A stretch of 64,000 nucleotides of DNA from the NCBI RefSeq assembly GCF_000974425.1, contig NZ_CP010429.1, positions 5,007,501 through 5,071,500 on the forward strand, given 5' to 3'. The translations under genes and the position numbers were made by a program. Position 1 is the stretch's first letter. The number at the start of each line of letters is the position of its first letter. Under the pieces are notes generated by a model, which saw only the letters and a list, made by a program, of their open reading frames with translations, was not told the DNA's origin and did not search any database. Shown piece by piece: positions 1 to 9,500 of the stretch. Origin of the DNA: Spirosoma radiotolerans (GTDB lineage: Bacteria > Bacteroidota > Bacteroidia > Cytophagales > Spirosomataceae).

Positions 1-923
1 GCCACCACCTGGTGCAGGTACGTCGGTTCGTTAAATTCTCCAAACGCCTGCCGAACCGTTTCGCGCTCATTGGCTGCTATGGGGAACTCCGCTTTTAAAG
101 CCGCGCTAATCTGAATTTTACCGACGCGCAAACCATAATTTTTGAGTTTATCCAGCACTTCAGCCGGACGTTCGTAGCCCACCGCAAAATGGCAGACATC
201 ATAACACAACCGAACATGCTCACAGATGATAGCCTCGGCTTCTTCATCAGTGAGCCCAAATTCTTCGCTTAACTGCTCAATGCCCATTGGCAGCAGATAG
301 TCGGTAAACCAGCGAATGAACTCGTCGGCCGTTTCAATAACGCCGTCTGGTTCCGGCTCCAGATCCAGGTGCATGAGCCGGTCAGTTTGTTTTCTTAGAC
401 GGACCAGATCCGCCACAACCTCAAGTACATTTTGGGTCGTTTGGGAAAAGATATAGTCGCGGGCGGCCGGTTGCTCCCACTCAAACCAGTGCCGGTAAGT
501 CAGTGGCGAGGTAGACACGCCCCCCTGAATGGGATTCCCCAGTTCGTCGACCGGCAACAGAACGGATAAGATGCGAAACAGCCGTTTGGTGTATTCCACT
601 CGGGCTTCGGTGGTCCAGTCGGGGGCATGCACCTGATCCTTGACAACGACGTCATGAAAGCCCCCGAATGGAAAGCCGTTCATGGTAAAGACGTAACAGT
701 CGTTTTGCGCTAACCAATGTTGAAAAGCAACCAGATTTTCGGGAATTTCCAGTTCCTCGCTTGCTATATTCGACAGGCGCAACCCAATACCAAAGGGAGC
801 TTCTGGCGACAGTCGTTGCTTCAATTCCGGAACGGCCTGTTGCAGGGCCATAAAATGGTCCGCCCAGGTTTCACCAGCATGAATATTCGTGCAATAGCCG
901 AGATGGCCGAGGGAAGTTTTCAT
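1..923 (-). CDS. eboE: EboE-like TIM-barrel protein, 3' end beyond window
   Basis: The reading frame starts at the ATG at 923 and stays open for 307 codons to the left edge, so the C-terminus is missing. The protein begins MKTSLGHLGYCTNIHAGETW and resembles the xylose-isomerase/AP-endonuclease-like TIM-barrel fold, with acidic and histidine residues such as HLDLEPEPDG and YDVCHF at strand ends typical of metal-binding sugar isomerases. Family members of roughly 400 residues are annotated as metabolite traffic protein EboE, part of the ebo cluster linked to export of precursors to the periplasm, such as the cyanobacterial scytonemin precursor. Only 10 bases separate it from eboD upstream, so the two are probably co-transcribed. 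The true substrate is unknown. The call rests on the N-terminal signature and the eboD neighbour. Confidence 0.8.
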   Translation of the reverse strand, partial: MKTSLGHLGYCTNIHAGETWADHFMALQQAVPELKQRLSPEAPFGIGLRLSNIASEELEIPENLVAFQHWLAQNDCYVFTMNGFPFGGFHDVVVKDQVHAPDWTTEARVEYTKRLFRILSVLLPVDELGNPIQGGVSTSPLTYRHWFEWEQPAARDYIFSQTTQNVLEVVADLVRLRKQTDRLMHLDLEPEPDGVIETADEFIRWFTDYLLPMGIEQLSEEFGLTDEEAEAIICEHVRLCYDVCHFAVGYERPAEVLDKLKNYGLRVGKIQISAALKAEFPIAANERETVRQAFGEFNEPTYLHQVV

Positions 924-933
924 ACGAGAAAAC

Positions 934-2121
934 CTACAGGGTTTCAGACACCTTGTAGGTTTGAAAAGCTAATGAATCTGTTTTTCGTAACGTGGCAATG
1001 GCCTGCCGAATACGGTCGGCGTCCATCTCGTGCACTTCTACTCCCTGCCCAAGGCCCTTCAGGAGCATAATGGTCAGCTGGCCGCCCAAATGTTCGCGAA
1101 ATTCGGAAAGTCCTTTCAATACCCCGGCGCTATTGTCGGCATCGAGCATGGGCTGGTAAAGAGCAAAGCCAAGTGTGCGGAGTGTCGTCAGAATACGGTT
1201 CGTATCCGATTCAGTAAGCCAGCCAAGTTGCTGTGAGTATAGGCTATCAAGCGCAATACCAATGGCAACTGCTTCGCCGTGCCGAATCTCGAAGTTGGTG
1301 AGCTGTTCCAGTTTGTGTGCGCTCCAGTGGCCAAAATCAAGCGGCCGGGAGGAACCCATTTCAAACGGATCACCACCTGCAATATGCTGTAAGTGCATCT
1401 CGGCGCACCGATGAACGAGGTATTGCATCGCCGGCATGTCGCGGGCGGCCAATTCCTCGGCATGTGCTTCAATCCATTCGAAAAACGGCCTGTCCTTGAT
1501 AAGCGCCACTTTAATGGCTTCGGCGATACCCGCCCGCCAGTCGCGATCATCGAGTGTCGTTAGAAACTGGCTGTCATTGAACACAGCTACGGGCGGGACG
1601 AAGGTGCCGAGAAAATTTTTCTTTGCCCGGTAATTGACGCCATTTTTAACGCCCACTCCCGAGTCGTTCTGCGAAAGCACCGTTGTCGGAATTCGAATAT
1701 GGCGAATACCGCGGTGTGAAATAGCAGCCGCATAACCCACCAGATCCAGCACCGAACCGCCCCCGATAGCCGCCACATACGAATGACGATCAATACCATA
1801 ACGATCAACAGCATCAACAATCTGCTCGACAAAATCGGAGTCATTTTTGGCTATTTCACCCCCCGGAATAACCAGAAAGTCAGCCAAAAGATCCACAAGA
1901 TCAGCGTGTTTGGCAAAGTACGTCCGAATATCATCCTGTACATCCGGGTGCGTATCAACAACGCCTGAATCCATAATAAACAGAAGCTTTTTCCGCGTAT
2001 CGGCGGTCGCTTGCTGGCTAAAAAAGTCGGCGAGTAACGGATTGGTATAATCGAAAAGACGTTCGGTAAAAAGAACACTATAGGTAAACCGAACGCTGAA
2101 AGTTTGATGCAAGTGATCCAT
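934..2121 (-). CDS. eboD: EboD, 3-dehydroquinate synthase-like protein
   Basis: A 395-residue member of the dehydroquinate synthase/iron-containing dehydrogenase fold. Visible motifs are the nucleotide-binding GGGSVLD, the PTTVLSQNDSGVGVKNGVN segment equivalent to the synthase active-site loop, AGIAEAIK and a histidine-rich FGHWSAHKLE...HGEAVAIG metal site. In Bacteroidota and cyanobacteria this divergent homologue occurs in the ebo cluster beside EboE, as here, rather than in the shikimate pathway. An ATG at 2157 would add 12 residues, but I prefer 2121: family proteins begin just before the FSVRFTY segment, and a TATTTTTG promoter element at 2162-2169 would place transcription initiation at or inside the longer start. 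The reaction catalysed in the ebo pathway is not established, so the name is positional and by family. Confidence 0.88.
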   Translation of the reverse strand: MDHLHQTFSVRFTYSVLFTERLFDYTNPLLADFFSQQATADTRKKLLFIMDSGVVDTHPDVQDDIRTYFAKHADLVDLLADFLVIPGGEIAKNDSDFVEQIVDAVDRYGIDRHSYVAAIGGGSVLDLVGYAAAISHRGIRHIRIPTTVLSQNDSGVGVKNGVNYRAKKNFLGTFVPPVAVFNDSQFLTTLDDRDWRAGIAEAIKVALIKDRPFFEWIEAHAEELAARDMPAMQYLVHRCAEMHLQHIAGGDPFEMGSSRPLDFGHWSAHKLEQLTNFEIRHGEAVAIGIALDSLYSQQLGWLTESDTNRILTTLRTLGFALYQPMLDADNSAGVLKGLSEFREHLGGQLTIMLLKGLGQGVEVHEMDADRIRQAIATLRKTDSLAFQTYKVSETL

Positions 2122-2125
2122 GAAA

Positions 2126-2159
2126 GGATGAAGCCAGTTGAGTAGTACTGGCTTCATCC
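2126..2159 (-). other. 12-bp-stem hairpin in predicted eboD leader
   Basis: The arms GGATGAAGCCAG (2126-2137) and CTGGCTTCATCC (2148-2159) are perfectly complementary around a 10-base loop. If transcription starts about 7 bases after the -7 element at 2162-2169, nearly the whole 5' leader would be this hairpin, ending 4 bases before the preferred ATG at 2121. The structure could stabilise the mRNA or limit ribosome access. It would be coding if the longer start at 2157 is used. Confidence 0.6.
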
Positions 2160-2161
2160 CT

Positions 2162-2169
2162 CAAAAATA
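2162..2169 (-). promoter_or_regulatory. Bacteroidota-type -7 element (TATTTTTG) upstream of eboD
   Basis: Read on the minus strand this is TATTTTTG, an exact match to the TANNTTTG element used by the Bacteroidota primary sigma factor. It lies 41 bases above the preferred eboD start. No convincing TTTG -33 element was seen at the usual 19-21 base spacing, so the call rests on the -7 match alone. Confidence 0.45.
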
Positions 2170-2265
2170 CAATCAAATCGTTAATGGTTCCTTATTGTGT
2201 CGTTTATACACAGGAAAATAGGTTCCAGCATGTATTTTTTACGCAATTAGCGCAGGTGTGGTCAT

Positions 2266-3255
2266 CTAGAAATACAGCACCCTATATTTCACCGCCCCGT
2301 AAAGTCGCCAGTAGACCGATAGAAAGGGCGTGGCAAGAGCCGTTGCTACAACCTGTTTAAGGATGGGCCAGGTTAAGGGCGTACTGGGTAAATGATGCAG
2401 CACGCGATCGACCGATAAAACAGCCCATATACACAAGCCCATAATGGCCATGTTCATCTGACCACTCAGCAAACCAACCAGGCCAAGGACAATGCTGCCC
2501 ACAGACGCATAATAGCCGATTACCTGCCGTCGGTAGGTTGGAATCCGCTCCCGAAATAAATCAGGATGACGCTTATAGAGCAGTGCATCGTAACAGTTGT
2601 TGCGCTCATCCTGCAACAATTCATACCAGGGGCATGGGCGAATCGGGTAAACGACAACGGCTTCGGGGCACTTCGCAATGGGAATACCGACCTGGAGAAA
2701 CTTGAACTGTAGGTCACTGTCTTCACGCCAGTCGGTATCGAAGGCTTCTTCAAATCCGCCAACGCGGTCCAGCGTAGATTTTCGACAAAAACAGTTGGAA
2801 GCCATAAACTCAGCCCGTTTCAGGAACGTAGCGGTGCGGTCGAGGGGCGTTGGCTGGTTCGGCAGGTGTACCCGTAACTGGCCGCTCAGCACCTGCGCCC
2901 CGCGCTGGAAACAGGTTAAGGCCGCTGAAAGCCAGGTAGGTTCGGGCAGGCAATCTTCGTCAGTAAACGCGATCACTCGCCCACGAGCCGCCCGCCAGCC
3001 CCGATTACGGGCAGCGGCCAGGCCACGCCGTTGTGGCTGGCCCAGATAGCGTACTTCGATAGGAGTCCCATCACGGGCTATTTGTCTGGCAAAAAGTAGA
3101 ACGGCCGTTTCCGTTTCAGGCGAGTTCCCTTCATCGACAACAATGATTTCAAACTGATCATGTGATAAGCGTTGACGCCCCAATGCATCCAGGCATTTGA
3201 GCAATAAAGCGGGCTGCTGATAAGTTGGGATTACAACCGAGAATTCAGGTAGCAT
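2266..3255 (-). CDS. Family 2 glycosyltransferase with C-terminal membrane segments
   Basis: A 329-residue GT2 enzyme expected to transfer a nucleotide-activated sugar to a lipid or glycan acceptor at the inner membrane face. The GT-A fold begins FSVVIPTYQQ, followed by IIVVDEGNS and the metal-binding AFTDEDCLPEP, equivalent to the DXD motif. A WREDSDLQFK segment fits the later catalytic ED motif. The last roughly 90 residues carry two or three hydrophobic segments, so it is probably membrane-anchored. A TTG at 3267 could extend it by four residues; the ATG at 3255 places the start directly before the first beta strand. It lies upstream of eboD on the same strand with a 144-base gap containing a likely separate promoter. 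Acceptor and sugar cannot be told. Confidence 0.85.
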   Translation of the reverse strand: MLPEFSVVIPTYQQPALLLKCLDALGRQRLSHDQFEIIVVDEGNSPETETAVLLFARQIARDGTPIEVRYLGQPQRRGLAAARNRGWRAARGRVIAFTDEDCLPEPTWLSAALTCFQRGAQVLSGQLRVHLPNQPTPLDRTATFLKRAEFMASNCFCRKSTLDRVGGFEEAFDTDWREDSDLQFKFLQVGIPIAKCPEAVVVYPIRPCPWYELLQDERNNCYDALLYKRHPDLFRERIPTYRRQVIGYYASVGSIVLGLVGLLSGQMNMAIMGLCIWAVLSVDRVLHHLPSTPLTWPILKQVVATALATPFLSVYWRLYGAVKYRVLYF

Positions 3256-3568
3256 AGCAACGAGCAATGTTTTTTATAAAAAGAGGAAGTATTGATCCCA
3301 GACAAGGCGCCTATGTAGCCGAAAAGAGGCTAGGCATATCGTTCACATTCGCGGAATCAAATCATAACCAGTTTGTTGCAAAAACCCGACCAAATTCACT
3401 AAAAGGCTTTTTTTAATCAGAAATATTTTACACAATAGCTTGAAAATAAAATGCTTACGCCTGAAAAACTCTACGAATCGGACTGATAAGCCCATAATTG
3501 TATTTTGTAGTCCATAAACCTGCCCACCCCCGTTTATCTTTGTAAAATCATTTATTCTTTACCTTTCT
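3256..3568. other. Divergent intergenic region
   Basis: This 313-base stretch separates the minus-strand glycosyltransferase from the plus-strand SDR gene. It is AT-rich and contains no open frame that I would defend. The only recognisable signal is the TATCTTTG element listed separately. I saw no strong terminator or repeat in it. Confidence 0.5.
3535..3542 (+). promoter_or_regulatory. -7 element TATCTTTG of the SDR gene
   Basis: TATCTTTG matches the TANNTTTG consensus exactly. Transcription would start near 3549, giving a leader of about 20 bases before the ATG at 3569, which is typical in this phylum. The nearest TTTTG run (3503-3507) is further upstream than the ideal -33 spacing. Confidence 0.55.
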
Positions 3569-4321
3569 ATGTCTCGTATTGCTCTCATTACCGGCGCAAC
3601 TTCTGGCATTGGCCACGCCACCGCTAAGGCCTTTGCGGATCTCGATTACCGGTTAATTCTTTGCGGCCGTCGGCAAGACCGTTTAGATGAAGTGGCCGAC
3701 CAGCTTGGCACACAGACCGCTGTAACAACCCTCACCTTCGATGTGCGTAACTGGACCGAGGTCAATGACGCAATCAGCACCTTGCCTGATGACTGGAAAG
3801 CCATTGATATCCTGATCAATAATGCCGGTAATGCACACGGCATGTCGCCGATTCAGGAGGGTGACCCCGCTGACTGGGATCAGATGATCGATGCCAATGT
3901 GCAGGGGTTACTGTATGTATCGAAAGCGGTTATACCCGGCATGGTCGAACGCCAGCGAGGGCATATCGTTAACCTGAGTTCGGTGGCGGGCAAACAGACC
4001 TATGCCAATGGTGCGGTCTATTGTGCCAGCAAAGCAGCGGTAGAAGCGCTTAGCACAGGCATGCGCCTGGATCTGACCCAGCATGGTATTAAAGTAACCA
4101 ACATTGCGCCCGGTGCCGTCGAAACGGAGTTTTCGGTCGTGCGGTTTAAAGGCGACAGAGAACGGGCTGCTAAAGTGTATGAGGGCTATGCCCCCCTCAC
4201 CGCCGACGACATTGCCGATACGATTGTGTATGCCGTAACCGCACCAGCCAATGTCACGATTGCCGACATGACCATTCTGGCCGCAGCCCAGGCGGCAGCC
4301 ACAACGATACACCGCAAATAG
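3569..4321 (+). CDS. SDR-family NAD(P)-dependent oxidoreductase (YdfG-like)
   Basis: A 250-residue classical short-chain dehydrogenase. The glycine-rich cofactor motif TGATSGIG lies at residues 8-15, NNAG in the middle (residues 89-92), the catalytic Ser in LSSVAGK and the YxxxK pair in YCASK, followed by a PGAVETEF substrate-loop segment. An arginine-rich patch after strand 2 (CGRRQDR) suggests NADP(H). Family relatives such as YdfG reduce 3-hydroxy acids (serine, 3-hydroxypropionate or malonic semialdehyde type), but SDR specificity cannot be read from sequence. The gene stands alone with its own promoter element and is followed by a GC-rich hairpin. Confidence 0.9.
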   Translation: MSRIALITGATSGIGHATAKAFADLDYRLILCGRRQDRLDEVADQLGTQTAVTTLTFDVRNWTEVNDAISTLPDDWKAIDILINNAGNAHGMSPIQEGDPADWDQMIDANVQGLLYVSKAVIPGMVERQRGHIVNLSSVAGKQTYANGAVYCASKAAVEALSTGMRLDLTQHGIKVTNIAPGAVETEFSVVRFKGDRERAAKVYEGYAPLTADDIADTIVYAVTAPANVTIADMTILAAAQAAATTIHRK

Positions 4322-4329
4322 TCTGTTGA

Positions 4330-4380
4330 CAGGCCGGCTTCTCCGAACTTCGTTTAAGCGGATTTTGAAAAACCGGCCTG
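4330..4380 (+). terminator. GC-rich hairpin downstream of the SDR gene
   Basis: CAGGCCGG (4330-4337) pairs with CCGGCCTG (4373-4380). A weaker inner TCCG/CGGA pairing makes a branched hairpin beginning 8 bases after the stop codon. There is no T-tract, so it may be a transcript-end stabiliser rather than a classical intrinsic terminator. The rest of 4381-4598 holds no gene I can support. Confidence 0.45.
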
Positions 4381-4598
4381 CCGTTTAGTAGGTATCGGAC
4401 ATCCCTATTGTTAAATCCGTAAATTCGTCTGATCGTTGGTATTGATCCCCCTACAAGCCGGGTAAATTAGACCGGCAACTTACTAATCGCAGAGCCATTA
4501 CGTTTTATAGTTTCTTGATGAATTTCCAGATTTTCACGGAATTCCCAAAGATAGAATTACTGTTAAACGTATAGAGCAGGCAGTGGCTCACGTTAAAA

Positions 4599-5159
4599 AT
4601 GAAGAGTTTATTCTCAACTAATTTGCCGAATGACGAAGCGCTTTGGGAGCGCTTCAAGAAAGGTGACCGCCAGGCGTTCGAGCAGATTATCTCGGTACAT
4701 TATGCATCGCTGTTCCGATTCGGAACCCGTTACAGCAAAGACACTGATTTGATTCAGGATTGTCTGCACGATATGTTCGTGTACCTATGGGAACGACGCC
4801 TGCACGTTAGCAGCACCGATAACATCAAAAAATACCTGCTTAAATCATTGCGCCATAAAATCCTGCTGGAACTCCAACGGACCCAGCGCCGGGGGTGGGT
4901 CGATGAAGACGAAGCCCTGGACGTTACGCCCGAACAACCCTTTGAAGATTTCTTTGTTGCAATAGAAGCTGAGCAACTCTCGGCCCGAAAAATCAAAACC
5001 CTGTTCGACCTCCTCCCCCAGCGTCAGCAGGAAGCGCTCCATCTGCGCTACTTTCAGGAACTCGACATTGAGCACATCGCCGACGTGATGGCCATCAGTC
5101 GTCAGTCCGTTTCCAACCACCTGCATAAGGCGCTGAATTTTCTGCGGGAACATTGGTGA
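4599..5159 (+). CDS. ECF RNA polymerase sigma factor (FecI-like)
   Basis: A 186-residue extracytoplasmic-function sigma factor. Region 2 spans roughly residues 15-90, including LFRFGTRYSKDTDLIQDCLH and DMFVYLWERR, the core-binding and -10 recognition helices. Region 4 (about 125-185) has the QEALHLRYFQELDIEHIADV motif and the ISRQSVSNHLHKAL recognition helix. It is directly followed by a FecR-type anti-sigma gene and a SusC gene whose N-terminus carries an STN domain, the arrangement of transenvelope signalling in Bacteroidota. It probably directs transcription of the downstream susCD genes when the transporter senses its ligand. Confidence 0.92.
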   Translation: MKSLFSTNLPNDEALWERFKKGDRQAFEQIISVHYASLFRFGTRYSKDTDLIQDCLHDMFVYLWERRLHVSSTDNIKKYLLKSLRHKILLELQRTQRRGWVDEDEALDVTPEQPFEDFFVAIEAEQLSARKIKTLFDLLPQRQQEALHLRYFQELDIEHIADVMAISRQSVSNHLHKALNFLREHW

Positions 5160-5286
5160 GCCCTCCGCTCACTTGTTACCCGTGAGCTAAAAGTTGACTT
5201 ACTTCAAAAAAATATCGGAATTGGAGGGTATGACGCGCTGGCTGGCTAATTATATAAGTAATGCAGCCAAAAAATAGACATTTTCT

Positions 5287-6384
5287 ATGAAATCATTTGA
5301 TCATTTCGAGCTATATGATTTTTTGGAAGACGAATCATTCCGGTCATGGGTATTTGACCAGGCACCGGCCCCGGTAGCTGAGTGGTGGGAGCGTTTTCCG
5401 GTTCTGTTTCCGGAGAAAGCCATGCTTATGATTCAGGCGCGTGAAACCTTGCAGACCATCGGAGAAGATACGATTGAACCACCCCTGGAGTTTACTCAGC
5501 GGAACATTCAACAGATCATGCAGGATACAGAGCCGACCTCGCGAGAATCGGCGCCTTTTTTGTCGTATGGGCGAATGGCCTGGGTTGCCGCAGCATCGGT
5601 AGCCCTGATTGTACTGGCCTGGTTTGGCTGGTACAGCGGTCAGGATAAACCGACGGTGGTTTACCAGAAGCTGGTCGCTACCTCTACGGTGCCGATGAAA
5701 GAAGTGATTAACGCCGGCGCTAAAACGAAACTGGTGCTACTGGCCGACGGTAGTTCGGTTCTGTTGCAGCCTGACAGCCGCATTAGTTACCCCAGTGCGT
5801 TTGCCAGCCACAACAAGCGTGAGGTGTACTTGGTAGGAGAAGCTTTTTTTGAAGTCGCGAAAAATCCGGACAAACCCTTTTTTGTTTATGCAGATAACCT
5901 GATCACTAAAGTACTGGGCACAAGCTTTACAGTTCGGGCTTACGACAGAAAAGCCGTTGATGTAACGGTGAAAACGGGCCGGGTATCTGTTTTTACCCGC
6001 ACAGATCGGGAACGCGTTGAAAAGCAGGAATCCCGCCAGTTGATCGGGCTGGTTCTGACCCCAAATCAGCGTGTACAGTTTAACCGGGACGAGAGTCGGC
6101 TGTTGCGGTCGCTGGTCGATTCGCCGACGCTGCTGGACATGCCCATTCAGCAGGCCATGTTTGAGTTCAGCGGAACGCCCATCAACCAGGTTTTTGCGGC
6201 CCTTGAAAAGGCCTACGGTGTCGAGATTGTTTTTGATGCCGAGGTCATGAAAAACTGTTACCTGACCGCTTCGCTGGACGATGAACCGCTCTTCGAGAAG
6301 TTGACGATGATTTGTCAGACGCTGGATGCCCAGTATGAACAAATGGACGGAAAAATTTTAATTACCAGTAAAGGATGCCCATAA
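5287..6384 (+). CDS. FecR-family anti-sigma factor
   Basis: A 365-residue inner-membrane regulator. Residues 1-95 are a cytoplasmic sigma-binding part, followed by a single membrane helix at about 97-115 (WVAAASVALIVLAWFGW). A FecR domain at about 135-240 follows, containing DGSSVLLQPDSRISYP and EAFFEVAKNPDKPF, and a C-terminal DUF4974-like domain (about 285-360). The periplasmic part would contact the STN domain of the SusC protein encoded next, releasing the sigma factor on ligand binding. A 127-base gap with a small hairpin (5167-5187) separates it from the sigma gene. The tandem arrangement makes co-regulation likely. Confidence 0.92.
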   Translation: MKSFDHFELYDFLEDESFRSWVFDQAPAPVAEWWERFPVLFPEKAMLMIQARETLQTIGEDTIEPPLEFTQRNIQQIMQDTEPTSRESAPFLSYGRMAWVAAASVALIVLAWFGWYSGQDKPTVVYQKLVATSTVPMKEVINAGAKTKLVLLADGSSVLLQPDSRISYPSAFASHNKREVYLVGEAFFEVAKNPDKPFFVYADNLITKVLGTSFTVRAYDRKAVDVTVKTGRVSVFTRTDRERVEKQESRQLIGLVLTPNQRVQFNRDESRLLRSLVDSPTLLDMPIQQAMFEFSGTPINQVFAALEKAYGVEIVFDAEVMKNCYLTASLDDEPLFEKLTMICQTLDAQYEQMDGKILITSKGCP

Positions 6385-6447
6385 AATTACTCAACACTCT
6401 AAACTAGCCTATGTCCAAAAAACACTCACGTTAGAATACAAAAAAAA

Positions 6448-6479
6448 AGAGTCAGCAATGCGCCAACATCACTGACTCT
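6448..6479. other. 8-bp-stem hairpin between fecR and susC
   Basis: AGAGTCAG (6448-6455) pairs with CTGACTCT (6472-6479) around a 16-base loop. An A-run precedes the left arm, so on the minus strand this would be a hairpin followed by T residues. On the plus strand there is no T-tract after it. It sits in the 191-base gap before the SusC start and may be an attenuator or transcript-processing site. A weaker TACCC/GGGTA hairpin lies at 6517-6531. Confidence 0.4.
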
Positions 6480-6575
6480 GGAATTAGTCTCCCAATTGCT
6501 CTCTGCGAAAAAAGCATACCCTGGTGGGGTAAGGGATTTTTATTGCCGATGTAAACCGACAACCAATTCAAAAGT

Positions 6576-9500
6576 ATGACAATTCGAATACAAAAGCAGC
6601 AAAAGCTGCTCAAAATTATGCGCGTCAGTTTTTACCTGTTTTTCGTGGTGACTGCCTTTGCGACCATAGCAAGAGCACACGACACGTATGGTCAGGAATT
6701 ACTTAATCGCCGGGTGAGCCTTCAGCTATCCAATCTGACCATTGAGCAGGCCATTAGCCGCATTGGCAAAGAAGCTGATGTGAAGTTCATGTATAACCCG
6801 CGCATTTTTACCCAACAACGGATCAGCTCGCTTACGTTTACCAACGAGAGGCTTTCGGAGGTACTCAACGCCGTGCTGGGGCCCGCTGCCATTAACTATG
6901 AAGTTGGGGGTAAAACGATCATTCTGAAACGGGCCGCCGATGCCTCATCAACCAGTTCACGCGCGGTAGCCGACCCAAACGTCGAAAAACCCGTTCCGCC
7001 TATTACCGTCACGGGCCGGGTTCTCGATGAAAAAGGGACGGGTTTGCCAGGGGCAACCATTCTGGTCAAAGGAACCGCCAATGTCGGTACGGCAACGGAC
7101 GCCGATGGGCGCTTTACCCTGAACGTACCAGACGGCAACGGAACGCTGGTCATCTCGTCGATCAGCTATACAACGCAGGAGGTGGCGATCAACAACCGCA
7201 CTACCCTACCTGATATTCAACTGGCATCTGATGTGAAGTCATTGAGCGAAGTAGTCGTGGTTGGGTATGGTACACAGCGCAAGAAAGACCTGACAGGGGC
7301 TGTCTCGGTCGTTAACGTAACGGAGTTACAACAACAACCAACGGCGCAAATTACCAACCAGTTACAGGGCCGGGCGTCGGGCGTTACGGTGTTGGGATCG
7401 GGTCAGCCGGGTGAAGCTCCCCAGATTCGTATCCGGGGGTTGAATACATTCGGTAATAACCAGCCGCTCTATGTGGTGGACGGCGTGCCTACACAGAACA
7501 TCAACGACATCAACCCGAACGACGTTGCTTCTATGCAAGTGTTGAAAGATGCCGGTTCGGCGTCGATTTATGGTTCACGGGCCGCCAATGGTGTCATTAT
7601 CATCACCACTCGTCGTGGAAACGGTAAAGTTAAGGTTCAGTACGATGCGTATTACGGAACGCAAATTCCAAAAGGCGGCAACGTTTGGCACTTGCTAAAT
7701 CCGCAGGAAACGGCTCAGTTGAAGTTTAATGCCCTGCGCAATGCCAACCCCAATGCAGCCATTAACGATCCGCTGTACGGCAGCGGCACGACCCCCGTTT
7801 TGCCGGATTACATTGCTCCTCAAGGTGCCAAAGAAGGTGACCCTTCCGTTGACCCATCGCGGTACAATGTGAATCCGACCTACAACGATGCTTCGCAGTA
7901 CAACGCGTTTAACCGGATTACACGGGCTAATAAAACCGGGACGGACTGGTTCCACGAGATTTTCAAAGCAGCGCCAATTATGAGCCATAACCTGGCCGTT
8001 AGCGGTGGGGGCCCACAAGGTAATTACCTGTTCTCGTTCAACTATTTCAACCAGCAGGGTACGCTGATCAATACGTATCTGAAGCGGTACACGATCCGGT
8101 CAAACAGCCAATACAACCTTCGGGAGAACATCCGGGTAGGTGAAAATATCGCCTTTTCGGTGTCGGACAACCCACGCGTCAACGCCCTGCAGGAAGGTAG
8201 CGCCATTGGGATGGCGTTCCGCGAGCAACCCATTATTCCTGTCTATGATATTGCCGGAAACTATGCCGGGGGGTATGGCCAGGGATTGGGCAATGCCAAC
8301 AACCCGGTTGCCGTTCAGCAGCGCACCGTCAATAACCGGGGGCTGAACAATCGGCTTTTCGGTAATATGTATGCTGAAGTCGACTTTCTGAAAGACTTCA
8401 CGGCCCGGACCAGTTTCGGCGGTGAAATCTACATGGGTAACTTCCATTCCTTTACCTATCCTACGTATGAGAACCAGGAAAATACCACGACCAACTCGTA
8501 CACGGAAAATACCTTCAACGGGTCGAACTGGACATGGACCAACACCGTCCAGTATCAGCACAATTTCAACAATACGCACGATCTGAAGGTGTTGGTGGGT
8601 ACAGAAGCATACCAGAATCAGGGCCGTAACGTAGGGGGCACAACACAGAGCTATTTCTCGTTCGACCCGAACTTCACTAACCTTTCGACGGGGTCGGGAA
8701 CGCCAACGAACTACAGTAACCGCTATGCAGATGCCCTGTTCTCACTGATTGGCCGGGTCGATTACTCGCTAAAGGACAAGTATCTGTTTGGCGCAACAAT
8801 TCGGCGCGACGGCTCATCCCGTTTTCTGAATTACCAGTATGGCTGGTTCCCGGCGGTGAGTGCGGGCTGGCGGATTTCGCAGGAAAATTTCATGAGCGGA
8901 CTGACCTGGTTAAATGATCTGAAAATTCGCGGAGGCTACGGCATCATGGGTAACCAGTTGAACGTTGACCCAGCCAATGCCTACACAACCTACGGTGGTG
9001 ACCGCACATCGTCTTACTACGCCATATCGGGCTCCAATTCGGCTAACTCGCTCGGTTTTCAGCGCACCCGCATCGGTAACCCCGACGCGCGCTGGGAGAA
9101 GAACATCAACGCTAACATCGGCTTTGATGCCAGCCTGTGGAAAGGCAAGCTGGACCTGACCGTTGATTATTACAACAAACAGGTTCGCGATCTGCTCTAC
9201 ACGCTCGAATTGGCCGGAACAGCCGGTTTAGGCACTGCGCCCGCGGTTAACGTAGCCCGGATGCGAAACCAGGGTCTTGACATTGCGGCATCGAGCGCTA
9301 TTAACGTATCGAGCGATCTGAAACTGACCGGAACGTTGACCTTCACCACCTATAACAACAAGATTGTTTCGCTGGCGGATGGCATCGACTACTTCGATCA
9401 GGAAGGCCGCCGGTTCAACGGAAGCTACATTGTTCGCAATGCCGTTGGTCATTCGATTGGTCAGTTCTTTGGGTACAAGACCGCTGGTTTCTGGAACTCG

